Positions 1-8,900 of a stretch of DNA of 64,000 nt are shown here, in pieces. A program made the position numbers and the translations under genes. Source of the stretch: Deinococcus sp. JMULE3 (GTDB lineage: Bacteria; Deinococcota; Deinococci; Deinococcales; Deinococcaceae); NCBI RefSeq assembly GCF_013337115.1, contig NZ_SGWE01000004.1:1064001-1128000 (forward strand). Direction: 5' to 3'. Each line of letters starts with the position of its first letter. The first letter of the stretch is position 1. The notes beneath the pieces are model-generated. The model saw nothing but the letters and a program-made list of their open reading frames with translations. It was not told the DNA's origin and did no database searches.

Positions 1-159
1 GCCCCCCCGTCCCCCCTGGGGATGGGGGCTGGGGGGTGGGGCTGCCCGCTGCGAGGCGCCCACCAGCCACCGAGCCTGTCCCCGTCCGGGGAACTTTTCC
101 CTCAATCAGCCCGCCGCGCGTTATCGTGAGCCGTAAAACCATCCTCAGGAGGGATACCC

Positions 160-1152
<993 letters not shown>

Positions 1153-1169
1153 GCACAGGCTGAATCGGG

Positions 1170-1204
1170 GAAGCGGGTGGCCTGCGGGTCGCCCGCTTCT
1201 TCTG
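1170..1204 (+). terminator. Rho-independent-like terminator after mdh
   Basis: GAAGCGGG (1170-1177) pairs with CCCGCTTC (1192-1199) and is followed by TTCTG. It lies 17 bases after the mdh stop codon. Confidence 0.7.
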
Positions 1205-1254
1205 TGCAGGTGCGGCGGCGTGCCCGGTCACCGCGTGCTCTGCTGCGGGGCGTG

Positions 1255-1390
1255 ATACGGATTCCGTCTGTTTCGTTCACAACCCGGAACCACACCGGGT
1301 TGCCAACTCCACGCCCGGAACCCGCTTCGCTCCTTCTCGCATCCGCTCGGGTTGAACGGTTGAGGCAAACCGTTCAACCGGAGTCCGTAT
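1255..1390 (+). repeat. Family A dispersed repeat, copy 1
   Basis: This 136-base element begins ATACGGATTCCG and ends CGGAGTCCGTAT, so its ends are near-perfect inverted repeats. Inside are a second inverted pair around the CCGGGTTG core and a hairpin GGTTGAACGGTT/AACCGTTCAACC near the right end. Related copies lie at 13149, 17023, 19329, 24677 and 30871. It resembles the small non-coding repeats described in Deinococcus. The right end supplies GGAG and the AT of the ATG of the next gene. Confidence 0.85.
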
Positions 1391-1739
1391 GAGTGACGCG
1401 GCGTGGCGGGCGGGACTGGAGGAGCGTTTTGTGCGGTGGCTGGAGCAGGACGTGACGCACCTGCTGCCGCGCGGACCGCACGCGGACGTCCAGGTGCGGG
1501 TATCGGGGCGGCTGCGGGCGGCGTGGGTGCCGGACTGGTCGGGCGTGACCGAGAACTACGGGGGGACGGCGGGGCATCACGCGGCGTTCCTGCGGTCGAA
1601 GCTGGCGTTCGCGCAGGCCGTTCACGCGGGAGCGGACGCGGCGGAGGTTTCGCGGCCGGAACGCGCGTGCCTGGACGCGGCGGGGGCGTTCTGGCGGGAG
1701 TGGGCGGGCTACCACCTGACGGCGCGGGCGGGCGCTTGA
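1389..1739 (+). CDS. Hypothetical protein, 116 aa
   Basis: I do not recognise this protein. It is a 116-residue, soluble, Trp-rich protein with no signal peptide or membrane segment and with an acidic N-terminal half. Its ATG overlaps the last two bases of the upstream repeat, and the repeat end provides a GGAG at 1380-1383 five bases before the start. The initiation region may therefore have been rebuilt by the repeat. Codon use is GC-rich like its neighbours, which supports a real gene. It stands alone; a 16-base perfect palindrome follows the stop codon at once. Confidence 0.7.
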   Translation: MSDAAWRAGLEERFVRWLEQDVTHLLPRGPHADVQVRVSGRLRAAWVPDWSGVTENYGGTAGHHAAFLRSKLAFAQAVHAGADAAEVSRPERACLDAAGAFWREWAGYHLTARAGA

Positions 1740-1740
1740 C

Positions 1741-1756
1741 GTGCAGTCGACTGCAC
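1741..1756. promoter_or_regulatory. Perfect 16-bp palindrome
   Basis: GTGCAGTCGACTGCAC is its own reverse complement. It starts one base after the stop codon of the 116-aa gene. It could be a dimeric regulator site for the downstream two-gene operon, but no regulator is indicated. Confidence 0.4.
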
Positions 1757-1863
1757 GTTCGACACTGATTTTCACAGCGGTGTCCAGCTGCACCCTGGAG
1801 CGAACAGCACGCCCCAGGGCTCCGCTTCCCACCACTGTCATTTCAGGCACTCGCTTCGCTCGA

Positions 1864-1900
1864 TTCAGAGGTTTCGAGGGAGACCCTCGCCACCTCTGAA
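1864..1900 (+). promoter_or_regulatory. Leader hairpin before MerR-like operon
   Basis: TTCAGAGGT (1864-1872) pairs with ACCTCTGAA (1892-1900), and inside it CGAGGG (1875-1880) pairs with CCCTCG (1884-1889) around an AGA loop. The stem ends 8 bases before the GGAGG of the 61-aa gene. It could be a leader structure or a terminator of upstream transcription; there is no T tract. Confidence 0.5.
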
Positions 1901-1923
1901 CTCTGCTCAGGAGGCACCACCCC

Positions 1924-2109
1924 ATGTTCAATGCGCTGCATACCGACGCCCTGACCGCCTATTCCGACGCTGCTCCCTTCTCCGACCGGCTGACCGAGTG
2001 CCGTGAGGCGGCCCGCGCGGCCCGTCTGAGTCGCCTGAACCACCTGCTGAGTGGGCGCTGGACGCTGCCACGCTGGCACGTGACGGTGACCGTGCGGAGA
2101 CTGGCGTGA
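1924..2109 (+). CDS. Small hypothetical protein, 61 aa
   Basis: This 61-residue protein is unrecognised. It is Arg/Leu rich, with a helical middle (REAARAARLSRLNHLL) and a basic C-terminus. GGAGG lies at a suitable distance before the ATG. Its stop codon overlaps the GTG start of the following MerR-like gene by 4 bases (GTGA), so the two are probably translationally coupled. A role linked to the regulator is likely only from context. Confidence 0.6.
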   Translation: MFNALHTDALTAYSDAAPFSDRLTECREAARAARLSRLNHLLSGRWTLPRWHVTVTVRRLA

Positions 2110-2696
2110 ATGAACTGACCGAGGCGGCGTTCCGGCAGAGTGTCCGGCAGTTCCGGGCGTTGATGACGTCCATGCCGGAGGCGCAACGCGCGGACGTGGC
2201 GACCATGTGCGGCGGCCCGGAGGTGCTGGACGCCCTCTTCGAGGAGCGGGGCGTGGGCATCGGGCGGTTCGCGGCGTTGATGGGGTTGCCCGCGACGACG
2301 GTGCGGCACCTGCTGCGCGAGGACCTGCTGCATCCCATGCGGGTGAACGGGAAGTTCCGGTTCCTGCTGCACAACGTGATCGAGTTGCGGGGCGTGCAGC
2401 AGTGGCAGGCGGTGGGGCTGACGCTGGAGGACACGCGGGCGTTCCTGGACGCGCAGGGTCTGCTGGGGCTGGTGGCGCAGGGCGGCACGATGTTCTCGGT
2501 GCAGCGCGAGGTGCCGGACCCGGCGTCCCTCCCGGTCCTGAAGGCGGACGTTCTGGCGCGGCTGGGCGGCGCGATCCGGTCGCTGGAGGACCGGCACGCG
2601 GCGCTGGGGCAGCAGCTGGAGCGGGCCCGGGCGCTGGAACGGCTGGTGCAGGAGAACGCGTTCGGGCAGTCCGGATCGGCCACGCCGCCCACCTGA
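2106..2696 (+). CDS. MerR-like HTH regulator
   Basis: This 196-residue protein looks like a transcriptional regulator with a central MerR-like winged helix-turn-helix, residues about 55-110 (GRFAALMGLPATTVRHLLRE and then GLTLEDTRAF). An N-terminal helical segment precedes it. A C-terminal coiled-coil-like stretch (residues about 145-185, rich in Leu, Ala, Glu and Arg) probably dimerises it, as in MerR proteins. No effector domain is recognisable. It is the second gene of a coupled pair with the 61-aa protein, and the GTG start overlaps that gene's stop. The HTH assignment is by motif; the ligand and targets are unknown. Confidence 0.65.
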   Translation: MNELTEAAFRQSVRQFRALMTSMPEAQRADVATMCGGPEVLDALFEERGVGIGRFAALMGLPATTVRHLLREDLLHPMRVNGKFRFLLHNVIELRGVQQWQAVGLTLEDTRAFLDAQGLLGLVAQGGTMFSVQREVPDPASLPVLKADVLARLGGAIRSLEDRHAALGQQLERARALERLVQENAFGQSGSATPPT

Positions 2697-2863
2697 TGTT
2701 CACCTGATCTTCACCGTCGTGTGCAGAAGTGATCCGGTTTCCGGCGGGGTGCATAGGACTGTTCAGAGCGACACGATCCGCAGGTCCGGGGCAGGAATCC
2801 GCCTGATCCGGCAGGGGTGTCCTCGTGTCCGAACCGCTTCTTTCACCTTCTGGAGGGATCAGC

Positions 2864-3781
2864 ATGTCCAACGCCATGAATCGCCGTAAGTTCCTGGGGG
2901 CCGCCGGGGCCGTCACCGCCACTGGTCTGCTCGCCGGGTGCACGCCCGCCATGAGCGCCACCCCCAAACCGAACCTGGACGCCACGATCTTCAACTTCGC
3001 GCTGAACCTGGAGTACCTGGAAGCGGCGTTCTACCTCGCGGCCGTGGGTCGCCTGCAGGAACTGGACGCCGCGGGCGGTGACAGCAGCAAGGTGATCCTG
3101 CCCGCGGGCTTCACCGGCAAGAACGGGAACGGCGTGCCGTTCGCCTCCGCCGAGGTGCGCGCCTACGCCGAAGAGGTCGCGACGGACGAACTGAACCACG
3201 TGAAGATCATCCGCAAGGTCCTGGGTGCGGGCGCCGTCGCGCAGCCCACCCTGGACCTGGGTCCGGCGTTCGTCGCGGCGGGCAAGGCCGCGTCGGGCGG
3301 GGCGATCGACAACTTCAACCCGTTCGCGAACGACCTGTTCTTCCTGCACGGCGCGTTCATCTTCGAGGACGTGGGCGTCAGCGCGTACAAGGGCGCGGCG
3401 CGCCTGCTGAGCGACACGAAGCCGGGCGGCAACCTGGAGAACGCGGCGGGCATCCTGGCCGTCGAGGCGTACCACTCGGGCATGATCCGCACCCTGCTGT
3501 ACCAGCAGCGCAACACGGACGTGACCTCCACCCTGAAGGTCAGTGACGTCGTGCAAGCGATCAGCAACCTGCGTGACAGCGTGGACGGCGCCAGCGACAT
3601 GGACCAGGGCATCGTCGAGGGCGGCAAGGCGAACATCGTCCTGGCCGACGCGAACGGCATCGCGTACAGCCGCACGCCCCGTCAGGTGGGGAACATCGTG
3701 TTCCTGTCCGTCGGCGCCACGAAGGGCGGCTTCTACCCCGACGGTCTCAGCGGGAACTTCGCCTCGATCCTCGCGCTGTAA
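2864..3781 (+). CDS. Ferritin-like Tat lipoprotein
   Basis: This 305-residue exported protein has a ferritin-like helical bundle of the Ferritin_2 type, the group that includes the plant desiccation protein PCC13-62. The start at 2864 is chosen because TGGAGGG lies 6 bases upstream and it places a twin-arginine motif (RRKFLGAAG) and a lipobox (LLAGC) at the N-terminus; an earlier GTG at 2825 would bury these. Helix pairs with acidic and histidine residues (LEYLEAAFY, ATDELNHVK, FEDVG, EAYHSGM) fit a di-metal or degenerate ferritin fold. It is probably anchored outside the cytoplasmic membrane. The desiccation link is inference from family membership. It is monocistronic and followed by a terminator. 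Confidence 0.85.
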   Translation: MSNAMNRRKFLGAAGAVTATGLLAGCTPAMSATPKPNLDATIFNFALNLEYLEAAFYLAAVGRLQELDAAGGDSSKVILPAGFTGKNGNGVPFASAEVRAYAEEVATDELNHVKIIRKVLGAGAVAQPTLDLGPAFVAAGKAASGGAIDNFNPFANDLFFLHGAFIFEDVGVSAYKGAARLLSDTKPGGNLENAAGILAVEAYHSGMIRTLLYQQRNTDVTSTLKVSDVVQAISNLRDSVDGASDMDQGIVEGGKANIVLADANGIAYSRTPRQVGNIVFLSVGATKGGFYPDGLSGNFASILAL

Positions 3782-3793
3782 ACCCAACCAGCA

Positions 3794-3837
3794 GGGGGAG
3801 GGTGGCCGTGACCGGCTCCCCTCCCCCCTTTCTTTCT
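3794..3837. terminator. Shared terminator between convergent genes
   Basis: GGGGGAGGG (3794-3802) faces CCCCTCCCCC (3818-3827), followed by TTTCTTTCT. It lies between the ferritin-like gene (+) and the aminopeptidase (-). Confidence 0.75.
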
Positions 3838-3842
3838 GCTCT

Positions 3843-5090
3843 TTACAGCCCCTCGATGACCCATTCACCCGCGCGCATGAGCGGTTCGCGGGTACCGTCA
3901 TGGGTGATGCCGTCCACGTCGGTGGCGGGCGTACCGATCATCCAGTCCACGTGGATCAGGCTGTCGTCGTTGCCCCCGGCGTCCTTCAGCGTGGCGGGGT
4001 CGGTGCCGCCCTGCACGTTCGTGGGGTAGCAGCGTCCCAGCGCGATGTGTGACGCGGCGTTCTCGTCGAACAGGGTGTTCAGGAACAGCGTGCCGGTCTG
4101 CGCGACGGGCGCGCTGGCGGGCACCAGGGCCACCTCGCCCAGGCGGGCGGCGCCGTCGTCGGTGGCGATCAGGGCTTTCAGGGTGTCCTCGCCGCGCGTG
4201 GCGCTGACCTCGACGGCGCGGCCTCCCTCGAAGCGCATGCGGATGCCCTCGATCAGCTGTCCGCGCGCACTCAGGGGTTTGCTGGCGACCGCCACGCCGT
4301 CCACGCGGTCCCGGTGCGGGGCGGTGAACACCTCGTCGGTGGGGAGGTTCGGCACGCCACGCACGCCGTTCTGCGCGGTTTCCGCGCCGCCCTGCCACAC
4401 GTGGTTCCGGGCGAGGCCCACGGTCAGGTCGGTGCCCAGGTCGCTGCGCAGGTGCACGGCGGCGTACTGCCTGCCGTTCAGGTGGGTGGTCAGGCGCTCC
4501 AGGCGGGTCAGGTGCGCGTCCCACGCGGCGACCGGGTCGGGCTGATCGGCGCGGGTGACGGTGAAGATGTCGTCCCACAGGCGGGCCACGGCCTCCTCCT
4601 GCGGCAGGTCCGGGTACACGCGGGCGGCCCAGGCGGGGGTGGCCATCGCGCCGACCGTCCAGTTCACGCGGAAGCTGCCGCTCGCCTCGCTGACCCGGCG
4701 CATGGCCTGCGCGGTGGCCTTGCTGCGCGACGCGATGCGCCCCGCGTCCACGCCTGCCAGGAGGGACGGGTCCTCACCGATGATCCCGATGGCCGCGTAC
4801 CCGTCCGCGACCATCGCCTCGGCCTCCTGCGCGAACCACGCGGGCAGGTACTGCACGGCGTCGTCGGTGCCGTCCTCGTACAGCGCGAGGTTCAGGTGCG
4901 GGTCCAGGTACGTGACGCGCACGTCCTGCGCTCCGGCGCGGTAAGCGGCGCGCGCCACCAGCCGCACCAGTTCGGTCGCCTCGACGAGCGCGCTGATCCG
5001 CACCCGGCCACCCTGCGGGAGGTTCACGCCGGTCCGGACGAGCAGTTCGGCGTAGCGCGCCAGTCGCGTCTGAAAATCACTTGAGGTCAT
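3843..5090 (-). CDS. M29 family aminopeptidase
   Basis: This 415-residue protein is a leucyl-type metallo-aminopeptidase of family M29 (thermophilic aminopeptidase AmpS/AmpT group), cytosolic, removing N-terminal residues from peptides. The C-terminal half carries the metal-site signature: the Glu of PTDEVFTAP, an acidic region near IRMRFEGG, His/Tyr of [12 protein letters not shown], and His/Asp of IHVDWMIG. The length matches the family. The start at 5090 is supported by a TAGAGT -10 box 7 bases upstream, which also forms the stop codon of the preceding arsR-type gene. It thus lies in that operon but probably also has its own leaderless promoter. Confidence 0.93.
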   Translation of the reverse strand: MTSSDFQTRLARYAELLVRTGVNLPQGGRVRISALVEATELVRLVARAAYRAGAQDVRVTYLDPHLNLALYEDGTDDAVQYLPAWFAQEAEAMVADGYAAIGIIGEDPSLLAGVDAGRIASRSKATAQAMRRVSEASGSFRVNWTVGAMATPAWAARVYPDLPQEEAVARLWDDIFTVTRADQPDPVAAWDAHLTRLERLTTHLNGRQYAAVHLRSDLGTDLTVGLARNHVWQGGAETAQNGVRGVPNLPTDEVFTAPHRDRVDGVAVASKPLSARGQLIEGIRMRFEGGRAVEVSATRGEDTLKALIATDDGAARLGEVALVPASAPVAQTGTLFLNTLFDENAASHIALGRCYPTNVQGGTDPATLKDAGGNDDSLIHVDWMIGTPATDVDGITHDGTREPLMRAGEWVIEGL

Positions 5091-5097
5091 GCCTGCC

Positions 5098-5103
5098 ACT
5101 CTA
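5098..5103 (-). promoter_or_regulatory. -10 box of leaderless aminopeptidase promoter
   Basis: TAGAGT on the minus strand lies 7 bases before the ATG at 5090. Its TAG is also the stop codon of the upstream regulator gene. Confidence 0.5.
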
Positions 5104-5682
5104 GCGGGCGTCCCCCTGGGACGAGGGGGCGGTGTCCGGCTCAGGCCGCCAGTACACGCCCCGTTCGCGGTTCAGGACGCCCAGACCGATCATCTCGCGG
5201 CGCAGGGTGGACACGTCGGCGTACACGTCGAGCAGGACGGCGTTCACCTCGGCTTCCGGGTAGTGGCGGCCGTGCTCGAACAGGGTGACGAGTTCGTGCA
5301 GGATGACGTCCTTCTTCTTGCGCTGGGCGGGCAGGGTGGTCAGGCGACCGCCCTTGAGAAAGGCGCGCAGCACGCGGTCGCGGTAGGGGTCGTCGGGGGT
5401 GGGGGCGGGGGCGGCGCCGCGCACGACGTCCGCGAGGTTCAGGTCCAGCGCGGCCGCGTGCGCGCGGTGCAGGCGGTGGTGGCCGTCCTGGCGGGTGAGG
5501 ATCAGTCCGGCCTCGGTGAGCTGCGCGAGGTGGTGGCTGACGGTGGCGGGCGCCAGGTTCATCAGGCGGGCGAGTTCGTCGCCGCTGGCCTCGCGCGTCC
5601 AGACGAGGCGCAGGAGGCTGAGGCGCGCGGGGTGGGACAGCGCGCGGAACAGGCCAGCGCGGGCGGTGAGGTCGGCGCTCAT
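5101..5682 (-). CDS. ArsR-type regulator with DUF2087 domain
   Basis: This 193-residue transcription factor has an N-terminal ArsR-type winged helix (residues about 8-80, with the recognition region [20 protein letters not shown]). A C-terminal DUF2087 domain follows (about 100-180, [27 protein letters not shown] and a terminal GVYWR). No cysteine pair typical of metal-sensing ArsR proteins is present, so the signal is unknown. It overlaps the upstream 80-aa gene by 4 bases and is followed by the aminopeptidase. A large dyad upstream of the operon (5919-5969) is a likely autoregulatory operator. Confidence 0.88.
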   Translation of the reverse strand: MSADLTARAGLFRALSHPARLSLLRLVWTREASGDELARLMNLAPATVSHHLAQLTEAGLILTRQDGHHRLHRAHAAALDLNLADVVRGAAPAPTPDDPYRDRVLRAFLKGGRLTTLPAQRKKKDVILHELVTLFEHGRHYPEAEVNAVLLDVYADVSTLRREMIGLGVLNRERGVYWRPEPDTAPSSQGDAR

Positions 5683-5921
5683 GGGCGGGGTTCGCGCGGC
5701 CAGGGGGGCGTGCCGTGCGCGGCGCGGCGGGCGCCCTCGTAGATGCCCAGCGCGGTCTCCAGCGTGTCGAGGCGGGCCTGCGCGCGGGCCTGATCGGCGG
5801 CGTTCCCGGCGGCGCGGGCGAGGCGCAGGTCGCGTTCGGCGTTCGTGCGGATGCCCGTCACGAGGCGGTGGTACAGGGCGGTCATGCGGCCCTGTGGGGT
5901 GGGGTCGGCGGCTTCGGTCAT
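5679..5921 (-). CDS. Small helical protein upstream of ArsR-type gene
   Basis: This 80-residue protein is unrecognised. It is nearly all helical by composition (Ala, Arg, Leu and Glu rich; ERDLRLARAAGNAADQARAQ) and ends in a Pro-rich tail. The start at 5921 is preferred over longer readings because GAGGAGG lies directly upstream. The gene overlaps the regulator by 4 bases, so it is the first gene of the operon and its translation is probably coupled to that of the regulator. It may be a partner of the regulator; this rests on context only. Confidence 0.7.
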   Translation of the reverse strand: MTEAADPTPQGRMTALYHRLVTGIRTNAERDLRLARAAGNAADQARAQARLDTLETALGIYEGARRAAHGTPPWPREPRP

Positions 5922-5969
5922 TTCGATCCTCCTCGAATCATCATGACCGATTCGATCCCCGTCGAAATG
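5919..5969. promoter_or_regulatory. 51-bp dyad, candidate ArsR-DUF2087 operator
   Basis: Two nested inverted repeats share the same centre at 5944: outer arms CATTTCGA/TCGAAATG and inner arms TCGAATC/GATTCGA. It overlaps the ribosome-binding site and start of the first gene of the arsR-type operon. Confidence 0.6.
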
Positions 5970-6010
5970 AGCCGAATGGCGCAGTGCCCCCACCCGGTCC
6001 GGGACGAGCT

Positions 6011-6493
6011 TTACCAGCCCTCGATCTGCCGCCCCGCCTCGAATGCCGCGACGCCCGCCGCGACACTCAGGTTCAGGCTGCGGCCCCCGCCCGGCTGCGG
6101 CAGCTTCAGCTTCGGCAGCGCGTCGCGCAGCCACGCAGGCAGCCCGCGCGATTCCGGCCCGAACAGCAGGTAATCCCCCCGCGCGAAGCCCGCGCGGGTG
6201 TGCAGCTCGGTCGCGTGCGTGCTGAACGCCCACACCCGCGCGCCCGCGCCCAGCGTTCCCTGGAAGGCCGTCCAGCTGGCGTGCTCGTGCAGGGTCACGC
6301 CCTCCAGGTAATCCATCACCGCGCGGCGGAACTCCCGGTCATGCAGGTGGAAGCCGAACGGGCGGATCAGGTGCAGGTCCGCGCCCAGCACCGCGCACGT
6401 CCGCGCGACGTTCCCGACGTTCCCGGCCTTCTCCGGCTCGAACAGCACCACGCGCAGCAGCGGCCCCTCCCCACCCGGCGCCGCGTCACTCAC
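6011..6493 (-). CDS. trmL: tRNA (cytidine/uridine-2'-O)-methyltransferase, TrmL type
   Basis: This 160-residue SpoU/TrmD-fold (SPOUT) methyltransferase uses S-adenosylmethionine to 2'-O-methylate the wobble nucleotide of leucine tRNAs. Family motifs are clear: [15 protein letters not shown] near the N-terminus, [11 protein letters not shown], and [13 protein letters not shown] in the C-terminal knot. The length matches TrmL, a minimal SPOUT enzyme without extra RNA-binding domains. The GTG start at 6493 overlaps the ispF stop codon by 8 bases, so it is coupled to ispF. The exact tRNA target is inferred from family. Confidence 0.9.
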   Translation of the reverse strand: MSDAAPGGEGPLLRVVLFEPEKAGNVGNVARTCAVLGADLHLIRPFGFHLHDREFRRAVMDYLEGVTLHEHASWTAFQGTLGAGARVWAFSTHATELHTRAGFARGDYLLFGPESRGLPAWLRDALPKLKLPQPGGGRSLNLSVAAGVAAFEAGRQIEGW

Positions 6494-6992
6494 CGCTGAC
6501 CCCCGGCGCCGCTTCCACGCGGGCCAGCAGCACCGTCGCGCGCGTCTGCACGTGCAGCGGCGCCAGGCCCTCCGACGTCTTGAAACTGATGCCCACGTCC
6601 CCCTCGGGCAGCGAGAGCAGCGCCGCGACCGACCGGGCGATCTCCGCACGCAGCGGCCCCAGCTTCGGGCGGTCCAGCGTCACCACGACCGCCACGTTCA
6701 CCGGCACCCAGCCCCGCTCCTGCACCAGCGCCAGCGCCCGCTCCACGATCACGCGCGAATCCATCCCGCGCCACTGCTCGGCGGTATCCGGAAAGTACTG
6801 CCCGATATCCCCCATCGCCAGACCCGACAGCAGCGCGTCCGCCACCACGTGCAGAACCGCGTCCCCGTCACTGTGCGCCACCGCACCCAGCTCCGCGTGC
6901 GGGACGTCCACGCCGCCCAGCACCAGCCGCCGCCCCGCCTCCAGACGGTGCGCGTCCTCCCCGAACCCAACCCTGAACGGCCACGAACTCAT
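6486..6992 (-). CDS. ispF: 2-C-methyl-D-erythritol 2,4-cyclodiphosphate synthase
   Basis: This 168-residue IspF enzyme forms the cyclic diphosphate of the MEP isoprenoid pathway; isoprenoids feed carotenoids and menaquinone. Zinc-binding and active-site motifs are visible: [10 protein letters not shown] (Asp, His), [14 protein letters not shown] (His), [11 protein letters not shown] and SFKTSEGL. The start at 6992 gives [15 protein letters not shown], the usual spacing for the family. It is supported by a TACACT -10 box 6 bases upstream, indicating a leaderless message. It is co-transcribed with trmL downstream. Confidence 0.96.
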   Translation of the reverse strand: MSSWPFRVGFGEDAHRLEAGRRLVLGGVDVPHAELGAVAHSDGDAVLHVVADALLSGLAMGDIGQYFPDTAEQWRGMDSRVIVERALALVQERGWVPVNVAVVVTLDRPKLGPLRAEIARSVAALLSLPEGDVGISFKTSEGLAPLHVQTRATVLLARVEAAPGVSGE

Positions 6993-6998
6993 CCCCGG

Positions 6999-7004
6999 AG
7001 TGTA
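6999..7004 (-). promoter_or_regulatory. -10 box of leaderless ispF promoter
   Basis: TACACT on the minus strand lies 6 bases before the ATG at 6992, with no ribosome-binding site between. Confidence 0.5.
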
Positions 7005-7144
7005 GCCCGCCCACACGCGCGCCCCGGCACGTCACTCCCTGACGCGCCCAGGGCGCACCATCGGCATAACGCCCCGTTAACGCCCGCCCAGGCATGCTGC
7101 ACACCACGACCTTCCCACCCCCTCCGCCCCCAGGGAGACCCGGC

Positions 7145-7909
7145 ATGACCCACCCCCACCTCGAAGACGACCTGTTCCACCTGCTCCCCCTGCCCGGCCT
7201 GCGCTGGCCCGCCCACGCCCCCACCCACGCCCAGCCCAACCCCGCCTACCAGCGCACCTACCACCCCGGCGCCCTGCCCGCCCCCGTCACCACCTGGGCG
7301 GACGGCACCCACCAGACCCGCCTGCTCACCCACACCGGCGAGCGGCGCGTGTGCCGCCTGAACCTCCGCAGCCTCCCGAACGGGGACCGCATCCTGCTCC
7401 TCGAGGACGTTCACAGCTACCACCTCGACCCCGTCACGCACCTGCCCGACCGGGACGCGCTGCTGCACGACGCCGCCCAGACGCACGGCGTCACCACCCT
7501 CGCCACTCTGCGCCTGCCCCCCCTGCACGACCACCGCCGCCAGCTGGGCGACGCGCCCGTCGATCAGGCCCTGCGCCGCGCCGCCCGCGAACTGAAAACC
7601 GCCGCGCGCGACTGGAACGCCAGCGCGTACCGCACCGGCACGCACGACTTCACCCTCCTGAGCCCTCAGGCTCTCACGCCCGACCAGCTCGCCCCGGTCA
7701 CGCGGCGCATCCACGAGCACCTGAGCGCCCTGGGCCGCACCCCCGAACCCAGAGTCGGCCTGAGCGACGCCCCGCACGACGGCCGCACCCTGGCCGACCT
7801 GCTCGCCGCCGCGCAGGACCGCGCCGGAACCCACCCCACCCGCCGCCCCCTGGACAGCCTGAAACGCCTCCTGAACCCCACCCCCACCCACCCCATGCTC
7901 GCCCTGTAA
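7145..7909 (+). CDS. Degenerate PAS-GGDEF protein
   Basis: This 254-residue soluble protein seems to be a relic of a PAS-GGDEF protein. Residues about 60-95 resemble the end of a PAS domain (GERRVCRLNLRSLPNGDRIL). The linker DPVTHLPDRDALL corresponds to the DxLTGLPNR motif that opens GGDEF domains, and YRTGTHDFTLL aligns with RxGGDEFxLL. The catalytic GG(D/E)EF is thus GTHDF and the product-inhibition RxxD motif is absent, so no cyclic-di-GMP synthesis is expected. GGGAG at 7132-7136 supports this start. It begins a three-gene plus-strand cluster with two related proteins. The role is unknown. Confidence 0.65.
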   Translation: MTHPHLEDDLFHLLPLPGLRWPAHAPTHAQPNPAYQRTYHPGALPAPVTTWADGTHQTRLLTHTGERRVCRLNLRSLPNGDRILLLEDVHSYHLDPVTHLPDRDALLHDAAQTHGVTTLATLRLPPLHDHRRQLGDAPVDQALRRAARELKTAARDWNASAYRTGTHDFTLLSPQALTPDQLAPVTRRIHEHLSALGRTPEPRVGLSDAPHDGRTLADLLAAAQDRAGTHPTRRPLDSLKRLLNPTPTHPMLAL

Positions 7910-7928
7910 TCCTGTCACGGAGCCCCGC

Positions 7929-8399
7929 ATGACCCACACGTACCCCACGCCGCACACCCGCCGCCTCGGCCAGCCCCTGCCCCCCGCCGACCTGCACCAC
8001 CTGAGCCCCGACGGCCCGCACCTGAGCGTCCACACCACGCGCGGCCCCCTGCCCGTCTACCGCTTCACGCCCCTGCAGATGGCCCTCCTGACCGGCGAGT
8101 GTGTCCCCAGCGCCTCCCACTGGCCCGAACACCTCAAGGCGTTCCTGTACCAGTACGTGCCGCTGCCCACCCTGCCCCCCGGCCCCCACCCGCTGCCCGG
8201 CACGGTCCACGCACAGGGCCGCGACCCGCACGGCCTGCGCACCTGGGACCACACCACCTACCAGGGCTGGCCCCTGTACCTGTACGCCCACGACCACCCC
8301 GGACAGCCCCCCTGCGGCGACGTGCCGCACCTGTTCACGCCCGTCCGCCTGGATCAGACCCCCCTGCCCGGCCCGCACCACCGCCCCCACGGCCCCTAA
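7929..8399 (+). CDS. Secreted-repeat-like protein, cytosolic form (1)
   Basis: This 156-residue, His- and Pro-rich protein has no signal peptide. Two stretches resemble the halves of the PF03640 'secreted repeat of unknown function' family: PVYRFTP with TGECVPSASHWP, and LPGTVHAQ with TYQGWPLYLYAHDHPGQ. The next gene has the same layout, so the two are diverged paralogues. GGAG precedes the ATG, and only 19 bases separate it from the PAS-GGDEF-like gene, so all three are probably one operon. Family assignment is tentative and by eye; the function is unknown. Confidence 0.6.
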   Translation: MTHTYPTPHTRRLGQPLPPADLHHLSPDGPHLSVHTTRGPLPVYRFTPLQMALLTGECVPSASHWPEHLKAFLYQYVPLPTLPPGPHPLPGTVHAQGRDPHGLRTWDHTTYQGWPLYLYAHDHPGQPPCGDVPHLFTPVRLDQTPLPGPHHRPHGP

Positions 8400-8430
8400 A
8401 CTGCAACACGCACCACACAACGGAGGTTCC

Positions 8431-8898
8431 ATGACGCAACCCGAGCAACCCCTCGACTTCCTCGCCATCACCGTCTTCGAGAACAGGCTGTACGCCATCA
8501 CGAAAGCAGGTGTTCCGCTGGCACTGTACGTCTACGCGCCACTGGCCCAGGCCTACACGGGCCGCTACAAGGTACCCTTCGCCCCCGCCTGGCCGCAGTA
8601 CGCGCAGGGCCTGCCCCTGCAATACTCGCCCATGCCCGTGCTGCCCCCCGAGCAGCTCCCCGACATGCTGGAAGGTGACATTTCCCAGCAGAGCCGCGAG
8701 GGTGACGACACTCGCCCCTGGGAACAGCTGACATACCGGTACTGGCCCCTGTACTACGTGGCCGGCGAACAGCCCAGCGCCAGCAGCGACGCCCAGCCCA
8801 CCATGTTCACGCCCGCCACGGTCGACATGAACCCACCCAGCGGCGTCAGCGAACCGGATGACAGCGAGGGCTGGCCGCCCACATGCTGGGGCCCCTGA
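8431..8898 (+). CDS. Secreted-repeat-like protein, cytosolic form (2)
   Basis: This 155-residue acidic protein is a diverged paralogue of the preceding gene product. Matching segments are LALYVYAPL with FAPAWPQYAQG, then LEGDISQQ and LTYRYWPLYYVAGEQPS. Like its partner it has no signal peptide, though it resembles a normally secreted repeat family (PF03640). GGAGG lies just before the ATG. It ends 2 bases before the convergent stop codon of the large activator gene. The function is unknown. Confidence 0.6.
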   Translation: MTQPEQPLDFLAITVFENRLYAITKAGVPLALYVYAPLAQAYTGRYKVPFAPAWPQYAQGLPLQYSPMPVLPPEQLPDMLEGDISQQSREGDDTRPWEQLTYRYWPLYYVAGEQPSASSDAQPTMFTPATVDMNPPSGVSEPDDSEGWPPTCWGP

Positions 8899-8900
8899 CT

